From the NCBI RefSeq assembly GCF_004299785.2, contig NZ_CP036246.2:248001-312000 (forward strand): a DNA stretch of 64,000 nt, written 5' to 3'. Positions 19,804 to 27,419 of this stretch are shown here, piece after piece; position 1 is the first letter of the stretch; every line of letters begins with the position of its first letter. A model generated the notes under the pieces. That model had not been told where the DNA came from and made no database searches. It saw nothing but the letters and a program-made list of their open reading frames with translations. Made by a program: the position numbers and the translations under genes. This DNA comes from Arcobacter porcinus. GTDB taxonomy: Bacteria; Campylobacterota; Campylobacteria; Campylobacterales; Arcobacteraceae.

Positions 19804-21023
19804 GAAAATACACGAGATGGATCATATGGAGTGTTGTATCTAAATATAGAGTAAATTATGGTTGCAAGTTTTCTAGCAACAGCAATAATTCCCTCCTGTT
19901 TGGATTTACCTTGAGACTTTTTTGTATCATAATATTGTTTTAGTTCTTTGTTGTGTAATAAACAACTAACACTTGCCATATATAAAGCATGTTTAGCTAA
20001 AGAAGAACCTCTTTTGCTTAAATGACCTGTAGATTTGGAATTACCTGAGCTATTTTCTGTTGGAAATAATCCAAGATAACCAATAAATTTAATAGGTGTT
20101 TTAAATCTTGATAGATCTCCACATTCACTAATAACTGCAGCAATAGTTTTAGATGAAACTCCAGGAATAGTTTTTAAGTTCTCAATCAATGAATTAGTTG
20201 GAACATCTTTTTCCTCTTTAATACCATTTTTTTCAAGAAGTGCTAATATCTCTTCTTCTAATATAGATAGTTCTTCTTGATATATTTTAAGAAGTCTAAT
20301 AGAACTTTTAATAGCAATAGCTCTTGCATCTTTGGCTTTACCTGAATAAATAGAGTTTTTTGCTAACTCTAAAACCTCTATAGCCTTTTGGTTATTAAAA
20401 CTATTTCCTTGAATATGTCTAAAAATTTTAAGTATCCTGTCAACACTACTATGTTTATAGTGGTGTGCAGTTGGATATTTATCTAAAAGTGCAAGCCCTG
20501 TGATGCTAAATATATCAATAAAATTTTCAAGTTCTGGAAATGTAACTGTTACTTGAGTAAGTATTCTCTTCTTTACTTCTTTCATGTCTGATTGTATAGA
20601 AGCACGATTACGATATAAAGTTCTTAAACTCTGATATTCGTCATCAGTTACATAACCTGAACTATATTTACCATCTTTTAAAAATAAAGCTATGATCCAA
20701 GAATCTATGTTGTCGTTTTTTACTTTCTTCATTGTGTGTTGTTCTCTATATCTAGTTGTTTGAAATGGATTTAATAGTTTAACATTAAACCCATGAGAAT
20801 TTAAAAACTCCCAAAGGTTTTCACCATAAATACCAGTTGCTTCAAGACCAATTATAAAATCATTTGTATTTGATGAAATAGTTTCAAGTTTAGTAATAAA
20901 CTTTGAAAATCCATCAATACAGTTTGTAACTCTTATAGGTTTTTGTGTAACTTTTACTTCATTCTCATCAATGATAGTAACAACATGAAAGCTTTTAGCA
21001 ATATCAATTCCAACATAATACAT
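19794..21023 (-). CDS. IS110-family transposase (DEDD type), copy 1
   Basis: 409-residue recombinase. The N-terminal RuvC-like domain has the DEDD set at Asp7 (VGIDIAK), Glu61 (GLEATGIY), Asp104 and Asp107 (VKNDNIDSW). A helix-hairpin-helix lies at about 285-300 (TIPGVSSKTIAAVISE). The C-terminal Tnp domain has NSSGNSKSTGHLSKRGSSLAK, with the serine (325/326) that acts in IS110-type strand exchange. All key residues are present and the protein is identical to copy 2, so the element is probably active and recently moved. The leader carries an ACGAGG SD 9 bases before the ATG. Confidence 0.96.
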   Translation of the reverse strand: MYYVGIDIAKSFHVVTIIDENEVKVTQKPIRVTNCIDGFSKFITKLETISSNTNDFIIGLEATGIYGENLWEFLNSHGFNVKLLNPFQTTRYREQHTMKKVKNDNIDSWIIALFLKDGKYSSGYVTDDEYQSLRTLYRNRASIQSDMKEVKKRILTQVTVTFPELENFIDIFSITGLALLDKYPTAHHYKHSSVDRILKIFRHIQGNSFNNQKAIEVLELAKNSIYSGKAKDARAIAIKSSIRLLKIYQEELSILEEEILALLEKNGIKEEKDVPTNSLIENLKTIPGVSSKTIAAVISECGDLSRFKTPIKFIGYLGLFPTENSSGNSKSTGHLSKRGSSLAKHALYMASVSCLLHNKELKQYYDTKKSQGKSKQEGIIAVARKLATIIYSIFRYNTPYDPSRVFSKS

Positions 21024-21044
21024 TTTTTTATACCTCGTTTATAA

Positions 21045-21336
21045 TAATCTTTAGTTGCCTAGCCTAAGCTAGATTCACAGCCTCGTTAATCTATATGTAG
21101 TAAGTGCTATACAGCTACCTCCACAGCTTTTAATAAATGATTAACAACTAAAGATATCAACAGGCTTATATAATGTAGTTTGCTAGAATAAATATAAATT
21201 CAATTCCATCATTGCTACAAGGAAAAAAATGTTGTTATATCTAAAGTCATAGACTGTAAAAAGTAAAAGATTTGAAGTTAGTACTTCAATCTTAAAAGAA
21301 TATATTTTTTAGCTAAAAGCTAGGTTATATATTCAT
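21045..21336 (-). ncRNA. Candidate bridge RNA of IS110 copy 1
   Basis: Upstream non-coding end, read on the transposase strand. The target loop is closed by TGTTG/CAACA plus ATATC/GATAT (21153-21162 with 21230-21241) and by CTACA/TGTAG (21215-21219 with 21174-21178). Its 5' side (21220-21229) reads TTTTTTTCCT and its 3' side (21163-21173) TTATATAAGCC, matching the left half and complementing the right half of the target around CT. The donor loop follows, closed by the 11-bp ATCTTTAGTTG/CAACTAAAGAT (21047-21057 with 21145-21155). Its 5' side, ATTTATTAAAAGCT (21125-21138), resembles the left donor TTTATAAAAAGGCT; its 3' side, ATTAACGAG (21082-21090), complements the right donor CTCGTATAAT. Ends are estimates from the TATAAT at 21343-21348. 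Confidence 0.82.
21243..21292 (-). repeat. Internal inverted repeat arm B of the IS110 element
   Basis: Reverse-complement partner of 19753-19803 (see there). It lies inside the 5' part of the bridge-RNA candidate, between its first hairpin (TAGCT-TTT-AGCTA, about 21310-21322) and the target loop. Confidence 0.75.
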
Positions 21337-21342
21337 AAATTT

Positions 21343-21348
21343 ATTATA
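21343..21348 (-). promoter_or_regulatory. -10 box at the IS110 left end (junction promoter)
   Basis: TATAAT on the minus strand, one dinucleotide inside the CT core. When the excised circle joins the ends, the sequence becomes AAAAAGG-CT-CG-TATAAT with GTTATT 17 bases upstream. A poor -35 could thus be supplied by the other end, as reported for IS621, where circularisation makes the bridge-RNA promoter. The same box is at 49150-49155 in copy 2. Confidence 0.6.
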
Positions 21349-21360
21349 CGAGGAAATAGA

Positions 21361-22089
21361 ATGAATAAAAATATAAAAGTAGCAATTATTGCTTCAAGTT
21401 TACTTTTAAGTTCAGCAAATGCTGATTTTTTAAGAGCAGAATTAGGTGCTGGTGCATGGCTTGCAAAATCAAGCGGTGAGATAAAAGCAAAAAATGGAAA
21501 TGGAATTGATAGCTCAAAAGAAGATAGTCAAACAAATTTTTATGCTTGGGCATATTTTAAACATTTCTTACCTCTTGTTCCAAATCTTAAATTAGAGTAT
21601 TCAAAAGTGGAAAATGAAGGTAGAGCAGATGGTAATTTCTCATCTTATAACACAACGGGTCAAAATTCAGATTTTACTATGAAGCAAATAGATATTATCC
21701 CTTATTATAATATTTTAGATAATACATTTTGGACAACAATTGATTTAGGAGTTGATTTCAAATTAATTGATGCAGATTATGAAGTTTCAGGAATTCCTAA
21801 TAGTAAAATTTCAAAATCTTTTGTGCTTCCAATGGGGTATGCAAGAGCAAGAGTTGAAATTCCAGCAACACCATTTGGAATTGAAGCAGATATAAAATAT
21901 ATTAAGTATAGTGATAATCAAGCTTATGATAGCAAAATAAAAATAGATTATACTTTTGATTTTCCAGTTATTCAACCAGCTTTAGAAGTTGGATATAGAG
22001 TTCAAAAAATTAAAGTTGATAAATTGTCAAATTTAGAAACAGATTTAGATTTCAGTGGAGTTTATGCAGGATTAATGCTTAGATTTTAA
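21361..22089 (+). CDS. Outer-membrane beta-barrel protein (TIGR04219-like)
   Basis: 242-residue exported protein. The signal peptide runs to ANA (about residue 20), followed by DFLRAELGAGAWLAKSSGEI. Alternating strands run to the C-terminal VYAGLMLRF, which ends in the Phe typical of barrel proteins. The pattern recalls the TIGR04219 family of Campylobacterota outer-membrane proteins; the function is unknown. IS110 copy 1 ends 8 bases before the ATG. The element end plus GAAA rebuilds the SD (CGAGGAAATAGAATG), but the original upstream transcription unit (HIT gene) is now 1.8 kb away. Confidence 0.8.
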   Translation: MNKNIKVAIIASSLLLSSANADFLRAELGAGAWLAKSSGEIKAKNGNGIDSSKEDSQTNFYAWAYFKHFLPLVPNLKLEYSKVENEGRADGNFSSYNTTGQNSDFTMKQIDIIPYYNILDNTFWTTIDLGVDFKLIDADYEVSGIPNSKISKSFVLPMGYARARVEIPATPFGIEADIKYIKYSDNQAYDSKIKIDYTFDFPVIQPALEVGYRVQKIKVDKLSNLETDLDFSGVYAGLMLRF

Positions 22090-22093
22090 ATAA

Positions 22094-22124
22094 AAAAAGG
22101 AGAAGATAAATTCTTCTCCTTTTT
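22094..22124. terminator. Bidirectional terminator
   Basis: GGAGAAGA (22099-22106) and TCTTCTCC (22112-22119) with a 5-base loop, A run before and T run after. It sits between the convergent outer-membrane gene and accA and can serve both. Confidence 0.85.
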
Positions 22125-22143
22125 CTTAAATTATTAGAAAGTT

Positions 22144-23079
22144 TTACTCTTCAAATGAACCAAGATTCATGATTTTTTGATATTTTTTAGCTTGTCTCTC
22201 TTCAGGACTTAATAATTTTAACTCTTCTAAAGAGTCTAAAAAATACTTCTTAAGAGCCATAATAGCTTCATCTTTTTTTCTATGAGCACCGATTAAAGGC
22301 TCATTTATAACATCTTCTATCAGATTTTGTTGTTTTAAGTTTTCAGCTGTAATTTTTAAAGCTTGTGCAGCTGTTTCAACTTTTGTTGGATCATTCCATA
22401 AGATTGCACTACAACCTTCAGGAGAAATAACTGCATAAACAGAATATCTCATCATAGCAAGTTTATCAGCTATACTAATTGCTAGTGCTCCACCACTTCC
22501 ACCTTCTCCAATTACAACTGAAACAGATGGAGTAGTTAGATTTGCAAATTCATAAAGATTTCTAGCAATAGCTTCACTTTGATTTCTCTCTTCTGCTCCA
22601 AGTCCTGGATATGCACCTGGAGTGTCAACTAACATAAGAATAGGAATTTGGAATTTTTCAGCCATTTGAGCAGCTCTTAAAGCTTTTCTATAACCTTCAG
22701 GATTTGGCATACCAAAGTTTCTTTTTAATTTCTCTTTAGTTCCTCTACCTTTTTGTTCACCAATTATTAATACTTGTTGTTCATTTATAAAGCCTAAATA
22801 GCAAACAATAGCATGGTCATCAATATAGTGTCTATCTCCATGAATCTCATAAGCTTGATCTAAAATACCATTTATATAATCAAGTGCATAAGGTCTATCA
22901 GGATGTCTTGCTAATTGAAGTTTTTGATAATCATTTAAATTTTTAAAAGTTTTTTCAACTTCTTTTTCAAGTTTTTTTTCTAAGATTTCTATTGCAGGCT
23001 CATCAGCTTTAATTCTAGCTAATACAATTTCATCTTCAATTTTCTTAATTTTTTCTTCGAATTCTAAATAAGTTGCCAA
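22144..23079 (-). CDS. accA: Acetyl-CoA carboxylase carboxyltransferase alpha subunit
   Basis: 311-residue crotonase-fold subunit transferring carboxyl from biotin to acetyl-CoA, the first step of fatty acid synthesis. Seen: N-terminal coiled coil (about 5-45), [59 protein letters not shown] and [13 protein letters not shown]. The length is normal. fabF follows upstream on the same strand 46 bases away, then acpP and fabG. accD and the biotin parts are not in the window. Confidence 0.97.
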   Translation of the reverse strand: MATYLEFEEKIKKIEDEIVLARIKADEPAIEILEKKLEKEVEKTFKNLNDYQKLQLARHPDRPYALDYINGILDQAYEIHGDRHYIDDHAIVCYLGFINEQQVLIIGEQKGRGTKEKLKRNFGMPNPEGYRKALRAAQMAEKFQIPILMLVDTPGAYPGLGAEERNQSEAIARNLYEFANLTTPSVSVVIGEGGSGGALAISIADKLAMMRYSVYAVISPEGCSAILWNDPTKVETAAQALKITAENLKQQNLIEDVINEPLIGAHRKKDEAIMALKKYFLDSLEELKLLSPEERQAKKYQKIMNLGSFEE

Positions 23080-23125
23080 TATTTTTCCTTAAAATAAAGA
23101 GTATTGCTACTCTTAGATTTTTAAA

Positions 23126-24385
23126 TTATTTTGTAAATTTTTTAAAAATTACAGAACCGTTAGTTCCACCAAAACCAAAATTATTTGTCATTACTGTATT
23201 TAGTTCTACACTTCTAGCAACATTTGGAATTACATCTAAATCACACTCTGGATCTTGATTTTCTACATTAATTGTTGGAGGGATTATTCCTTCATTTAAT
23301 GCTTTGATTGTCATAATAGCTTCAATAGCTCCTGCAGCACCAAGGCAGTGTCCAATTTGACCTTTTATTGATGATACTAAAGGAGAATTTTCTTTTCCTC
23401 CAAATACTTCTTTTATAGCTGAAGTTTCATTTTTATCTCCAACAGGAGTTGAAGTTCCATGCATATTTATATAATCAATTTTTACAGAAGTTCCTAAAGT
23501 TCTTTCTGCCATAGCAAGAGCAGATTTCATAGCTCTTAATGGACCATCAACAACTGGAGAAGTTATATGATTTGCATCACCACTTTCTCCAAAACCAATA
23601 ATTTCACAATAGATTTTTGCATTTCTTGCTAATGCACTATCTAAAGACTCAATAACTAAAGCTCCAGCACCTTCACCCATTACAAAACCATCTCTATCTA
23701 TATCAAAAGGTCTTGAAGATTTTTTAGGATCATCATTTCTTGTTGAAAGGGCTTTCATAGCAGCAAAACCACCTACACCAGCACCACAAACAGCACTTTC
23801 TGCACCAACAACTAATATTCTATCAGCTCCATCTAAAGCAATTGTTTTAAAAGCATCACAAATAGCATGAGTAGAAGCAGCACAAGCTGTAACATGACTT
23901 AGTGAAGGACCTTTTAAATTATGTTCAATTGAGATAAATCCACTTAACATATTTGATAATGAAGAAGGAATAAAAAATGGAGATATTTTTCTTGAACCTC
24001 TTGTATCACAAATTGTAGAGTTTTTTTGAATTGTTGATAATCCACCAATTCCTGAACCTGAAATTATTCCAAATCTAGCAGCATCTTTTTCATCTATTTT
24101 TTTATCTTCGCTAGTAACAAATCCGCTATCAATCATAGCTTCAAGAGCTGCTTTTATACCTAATTGAATAAATCTATCAGCTTTTTTTACCTCTTTTTTA
24201 TCCATTACAGTTTCAGGATCAAAGTTTTTTACTTCTCCTGCAATTTGTACTGTAAAATCACTTGCATCAAAAAGTGTGATTGTATCAATTCCACAAACAC
24301 CACTTTTAATTGCTTCAAAAGATTCTGCAACAGAGTGTCCTGTTGAATTTATAGTACCTAGACCTGTAATAACAACTCTCTTCAT
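23126..24385 (-). CDS. fabF: 3-oxoacyl-ACP synthase II
   Basis: 419-residue condensing enzyme that elongates acyl-ACP with malonyl-ACP. Seen: VVITGLGTINSTGHSVAES at the N-terminus, the catalytic Cys in HVTACAASTHAI, and the two catalytic His residues in NMHGTSTPVGD and GQIGHCLGAAGAIE. The glycine-rich NNFGFGGTNGSVIF closes the protein. The length matches FabF. It is one of accA-fabF-acpP-fabG on the minus strand. Confidence 0.97.
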   Translation of the reverse strand: MKRVVITGLGTINSTGHSVAESFEAIKSGVCGIDTITLFDASDFTVQIAGEVKNFDPETVMDKKEVKKADRFIQLGIKAALEAMIDSGFVTSEDKKIDEKDAARFGIISGSGIGGLSTIQKNSTICDTRGSRKISPFFIPSSLSNMLSGFISIEHNLKGPSLSHVTACAASTHAICDAFKTIALDGADRILVVGAESAVCGAGVGGFAAMKALSTRNDDPKKSSRPFDIDRDGFVMGEGAGALVIESLDSALARNAKIYCEIIGFGESGDANHITSPVVDGPLRAMKSALAMAERTLGTSVKIDYINMHGTSTPVGDKNETSAIKEVFGGKENSPLVSSIKGQIGHCLGAAGAIEAIMTIKALNEGIIPPTINVENQDPECDLDVIPNVARSVELNTVMTNNFGFGGTNGSVIFKKFTK

Positions 24386-24496
24386 AAAATATGCTCCATT
24401 TTCAAAATTTATTTAAATTACTCAATTTTTTTATAAAAACTCAATAATAAAAATTAAATGAAAGAAAATTCTTTCATTTAAAGTATACGCAAGTAA

Positions 24497-24727
24497 TTAT
24501 GCGTTGTTTTCAATGTATGATATAGCATCACCAACAGTTAAGATTTTTTCAGCTTCTTCATCTGGAATTTCGATATCGAATTTCTCTTCTAAAGCCATAA
24601 CTAACTCAACAACATCTAGAGAGTCAGCTCCTAAATCTTCAATAAATTTTGAATCCTCTTTTACTTCTGCTGGATCACAATCTAGTTGATCTACAACTAC
24701 TGCTTTTACATCATCAAATAATGCCAT
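24497..24727 (-). CDS. acpP: Acyl carrier protein
   Basis: 76-residue acidic four-helix carrier. Ser36 in [11 protein letters not shown] is the 4'-phosphopantetheine site. The length and the C-terminal [11 protein letters not shown] are typical. A good SD (AAGGAATT) precedes the ATG. It lies between fabF and fabG, the usual order. A short AT-rich gap of 111 bases separates it from fabF. Confidence 0.98.
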   Translation of the reverse strand: MALFDDVKAVVVDQLDCDPAEVKEDSKFIEDLGADSLDVVELVMALEEKFDIEIPDEEAEKILTVGDAISYIENNA

Positions 24728-24819
24728 TTTTAATTCCTTTTTTAAAATTGTCCTAAAATTATACCAAAAAAGTTTAAAAAAACTTTTAAATTAAATAAAT
24801 ATATATTTATTTAATTAAT

Positions 24820-25563
24820 TTATACATATAAACCACCATTAACTTTTAATATTTCACCTGTAATATAGCTTGAATGGTCGCTTAAAAGAAATGCAACTGC
24901 ATCTGCAATTTCACTTGGATTTCCAAATCTTGAAAGAGGAATATTTTTTTCATATTCAGCTTTTACTTCATCTTTTAATAAATCAGTCATATCTGTTTTA
25001 ATAAATCCAGGAGTTACACTATTAAATCTAATATTTCTACTTGCACCTTCTTTTGCAAATGATTTTGTCATAGTATTTACTCCACCTTTTGAAGCAGAGT
25101 AGTTTGTTTGTCCAGGATTTCCCATCTCTCCAACAATAGAAGAAATATTTACAACTGCACCAAATCTTTTTTTACTCATTGTTTTTAAAGACTCTCTACA
25201 ACCAATAAATGTAGAAACTAAGTTTGCATTTATTACATCTGTAAAATCTTCAACACTCATTCTAAGCGCAAGTTTATCTTTTGTAATTCCTGCATTATTT
25301 ACTAGATATGATAGCTCTCCATCGCTATCAACAATAGTTTTTATTGCATTTATAAACTCTTCTTCAATAGATACATCAGCTTTAATTATTGCAGCAGTTC
25401 CACCAGCTTTTTCTATTTCTTCTTTTACAGCTTCTGCTTCTTCTATTTTACTTCTATAATTTATCCATACTTTTAAACCATAAGAAGCAAGGTTCTTAGC
25501 AATTTCTGCACCAATTCCTTTACTTGCACCCGTTACTAATACATTTTTACCTGTGAATTTCAT
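24820..25563 (-). CDS. fabG: 3-oxoacyl-ACP reductase
   Basis: 247-residue short-chain dehydrogenase reducing 3-oxoacyl-ACP with NADPH. Seen: VTGASKGIGAEIA (nucleotide loop), LVNNAGITKDKLALRM, the catalytic Ser, Tyr and Lys in NISSIVGEMGNPGQTNYSAS followed by KGG, and FNSVTPGFIKTDMT. The length and C-terminal GGLYV are typical of FabG. It is followed on the same strand by acpP after 92 bases. Confidence 0.95.
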   Translation of the reverse strand: MKFTGKNVLVTGASKGIGAEIAKNLASYGLKVWINYRSKIEEAEAVKEEIEKAGGTAAIIKADVSIEEEFINAIKTIVDSDGELSYLVNNAGITKDKLALRMSVEDFTDVINANLVSTFIGCRESLKTMSKKRFGAVVNISSIVGEMGNPGQTNYSASKGGVNTMTKSFAKEGASRNIRFNSVTPGFIKTDMTDLLKDEVKAEYEKNIPLSRFGNPSEIADAVAFLLSDHSSYITGEILKVNGGLYV

Positions 25564-25619
25564 TTTTATCCTTTATTTTGTTAATTTTATTATATCAATT
25601 TATATATTTAAATATAAGT

Positions 25620-26165
25620 TTAGGCTTTATAAAAGAATTTTTCTCTAAATTTAATAGCAATTAGATAGAATATTGGCATATCCAAAAGAGCTAAAGATAC
25701 TTTTATTAAATAATCTCCAATTATTAGTTTAATTATAGTTTCAAAAGGCATTACAAATGAAAATGCTAATATAAAGAATATTGAAGTATCAAAAAATTGT
25801 CCTATTAGCGTACTTCCATTACTTCTTAACCACCAAAGGTTTATAAATTTTCTTTTTAAGAATTTAAATATTCTTACATTTATATATTGTGAAACAACTA
25901 AACAAGTAAGTGATGCAAATGCTATTTGCCAACCTGCAATTAAAACTGTTGGAATAATTGCAATTAAAACTCCATACTTAATTACATTTAAAACCTCTTT
26001 TTTTTCAAAGTTTTCACTTAATATATCTGTTAGTAAAAATGTAAATGGAAACATAATTGCTCCATATGTAAGCCATTCATTTATAGGAAATTGAACTGTA
26101 TAGTTTGCTGTAATTACTAATGATGAAAATATTGTTACATATAAAATTAGCTGTTTTTTTGTCAT
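25620..26165 (-). CDS. Queuosine-precursor transporter, YhhQ/VUT family
   Basis: 181-residue inner-membrane protein with about five to six hydrophobic segments. DUF165 hallmarks are visible: FPFTFLLTDILSE, WWLRSNGSTLIGQFFDTSIFFILAF and the Asp-containing last segment. The family imports queuosine precursors such as preQ0/preQ1 for tRNA modification. The ATG (26165) follows AAAAAAGGTAATAA. It stands alone between fabG and the divergent gene at 26286. The substrate is inferred from the family. Confidence 0.85.
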   Translation of the reverse strand: MTKKQLILYVTIFSSLVITANYTVQFPINEWLTYGAIMFPFTFLLTDILSENFEKKEVLNVIKYGVLIAIIPTVLIAGWQIAFASLTCLVVSQYINVRIFKFLKRKFINLWWLRSNGSTLIGQFFDTSIFFILAFSFVMPFETIIKLIIGDYLIKVSLALLDMPIFYLIAIKFREKFFYKA

Positions 26166-26250
26166 TTATTACCTTTTTTTATTTTTAAGGACAATATTTT
26201 ACTATCTCTTATATAAAAATTAGCAAAATCGAATCTTATATAGTTTAGGA

Positions 26251-26256
26251 TATAAT
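26251..26256 (+). promoter_or_regulatory. -10 box for the 26286 gene
   Basis: TATAAT preceded by a T/A-rich stretch, 30 bases before the ATG, with AAAAAGGT as SD in between. It lies in the divergent gap to the YhhQ-like gene. Confidence 0.6.
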
Positions 26257-26285
26257 CTTTAAATTAAATAATAAAAAGGTATTTT

Positions 26286-26690
26286 ATGGAAATTATGCAA
26301 AATGCAATTACAGTACACATTTACTCTTTATATGTTTTTCTACTTATAATGATGTTTAATTTGTATTCAGTTATTAATAGAACTAGCTTTATATCTTTAG
26401 CAAAAAGATTAAAGTTTATGACTCCAATATATCATTTAAGCAATGCTGTAGTAATTTATACAGGAACAATTGTTTCTTTTTATTCCCATATGTTTAGCTT
26501 TAAAATTGCTATTATGATACCAGCATCAATATTTCTACTTGTTATTGAAATTAAAAGATATAAAAAACAAAGAGTTATTTTAACATCTAATGTAGAAGCT
26601 CAAGAAGAGTTTTATAAGTATGCTAAAAAAATATATATAATTGAAATTTTTGTTTTAATATCTGTTTTTATGCTTTCTAGAGTTCTTTAA
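26286..26690 (+). CDS. Conserved inner-membrane protein, four segments
   Basis: 134-residue protein with four hydrophobic segments: about 10-32 (ITVHIYSLYVFLLIMMFNLY), 48-68, 72-92 (KIAIMIPASIFLLVIEI) and 112-133 (IYIIEIFVLISVFMLS). No catalytic motif was recognised. AAAAAGG precedes the ATG, and the stop abuts the rsmE ATG directly, so the two are co-translated. A His in segment 1 (VHIYSLY) and another in YHLSNAV could be heme or metal ligands, but this is speculation. Confidence 0.75.
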   Translation: MEIMQNAITVHIYSLYVFLLIMMFNLYSVINRTSFISLAKRLKFMTPIYHLSNAVVIYTGTIVSFYSHMFSFKIAIMIPASIFLLVIEIKRYKKQRVILTSNVEAQEEFYKYAKKIYIIEIFVLISVFMLSRVL

Positions 26691-27362
26691 ATGCAATATG
26701 TTTTTGATAAAAATGCTAAGGATAATACTCTTTTTATAAAAGATGAAAATTATAATTACCTAATAAAAGCAAGAAGACATAAGATAGGAGATAAGATTAC
26801 TTTTAGAAATTTAGAAGATAATTTTATATATATTTATAATCTTTCAAGTATAGATAAAAAATCTGCAATTTTAACTTTAGAAACAGAAGAAGAGAAGATT
26901 TTAGAAAATGATAGAAAACTTCATCTTGCTTGGTGTATTGTTGATCCAAAAAAAATTTATGAAAATATAACAAGTTTGAATGAACTAGGAGTTTTTAAAA
27001 TTAGTTTTATATATAGTGATTTTTCACAAAAAAACTTTAAAATAAATTTCGAGAAACTAGAAAAAGTATTAATTAACTCATCTTCGCAATGTGGAAGAAG
27101 TAGTATTATTAAAATTGATACTTATAAAAGTATTGATGAATTTATTAAAGAGTATCCAAAATCATATATTCTTGATTTTTCTAATCAATTAATAGAAGAT
27201 AAAAAAGATTTAATAGATGTTTTAATTGTTGGTCCTGAAGGTGGATTTTCAAAAAGAGAAAGAGAACTTTTTAATAAAGAATTGCTAATTGGGTTTAAAT
27301 CAAATTTGATTTTGAGATCTGAAACTGCAATTATTTCTGCAAGTTCAAAGATAATAATCTAA
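26691..27362 (+). CDS. rsmE: 16S rRNA m3U1498 methyltransferase
   Basis: 223-residue SPOUT methyltransferase. The N-terminal PUA-like part includes IKARRHKIGDKITFRNLED; the C-terminal trefoil knot shows LIVGPEGGFSKRERELF and the closing LRSETAIISASS, both family hallmarks that bind S-adenosylmethionine. The length is at the low end of the family. It begins right after the stop of the membrane protein gene and is followed by a strong terminator. Confidence 0.93.
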   Translation: MQYVFDKNAKDNTLFIKDENYNYLIKARRHKIGDKITFRNLEDNFIYIYNLSSIDKKSAILTLETEEEKILENDRKLHLAWCIVDPKKIYENITSLNELGVFKISFIYSDFSQKNFKINFEKLEKVLINSSSQCGRSSIIKIDTYKSIDEFIKEYPKSYILDFSNQLIEDKKDLIDVLIVGPEGGFSKRERELFNKELLIGFKSNLILRSETAIISASSKIII

Positions 27363-27373
27363 AAATATATATA

Positions 27374-27404
27374 AAAAAAGCTAGAAATTTCTTTCTAGCT
27401 TTTA
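27374..27404. terminator. Bidirectional terminator
   Basis: AGCTAGAAA (27379-27387) and TTTCTAGCT (27392-27400) with a 4-base loop between A and T runs, separating the convergent rsmE and petC. Confidence 0.85.
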
Positions 27405-27419
27405 AAATAGGAGATATTC

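Larger units (their letters stand above)
19517..21352 (-). mobile_element. IS110-family insertion sequence, copy 1
   Basis: Comparison with the copy at 47324-49159 shows an unbroken shared block, 19514-21356 and 47321-49163 (offset 27807 throughout). Allowing for bases shared by chance with the target, the ends are the dinucleotide AG (CT on the transposase strand) at 19517-19518 and 21351-21352, matching the CT core of IS110-type insertion, with no other target duplication. Joining the flanks gives ATAAGGAAATAGAATG, an intact SD and start codon, so the element landed inside the SD of the gene at 21361. The non-coding ends are long (about 277 and 327 bases) and structured. Confidence 0.93.
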
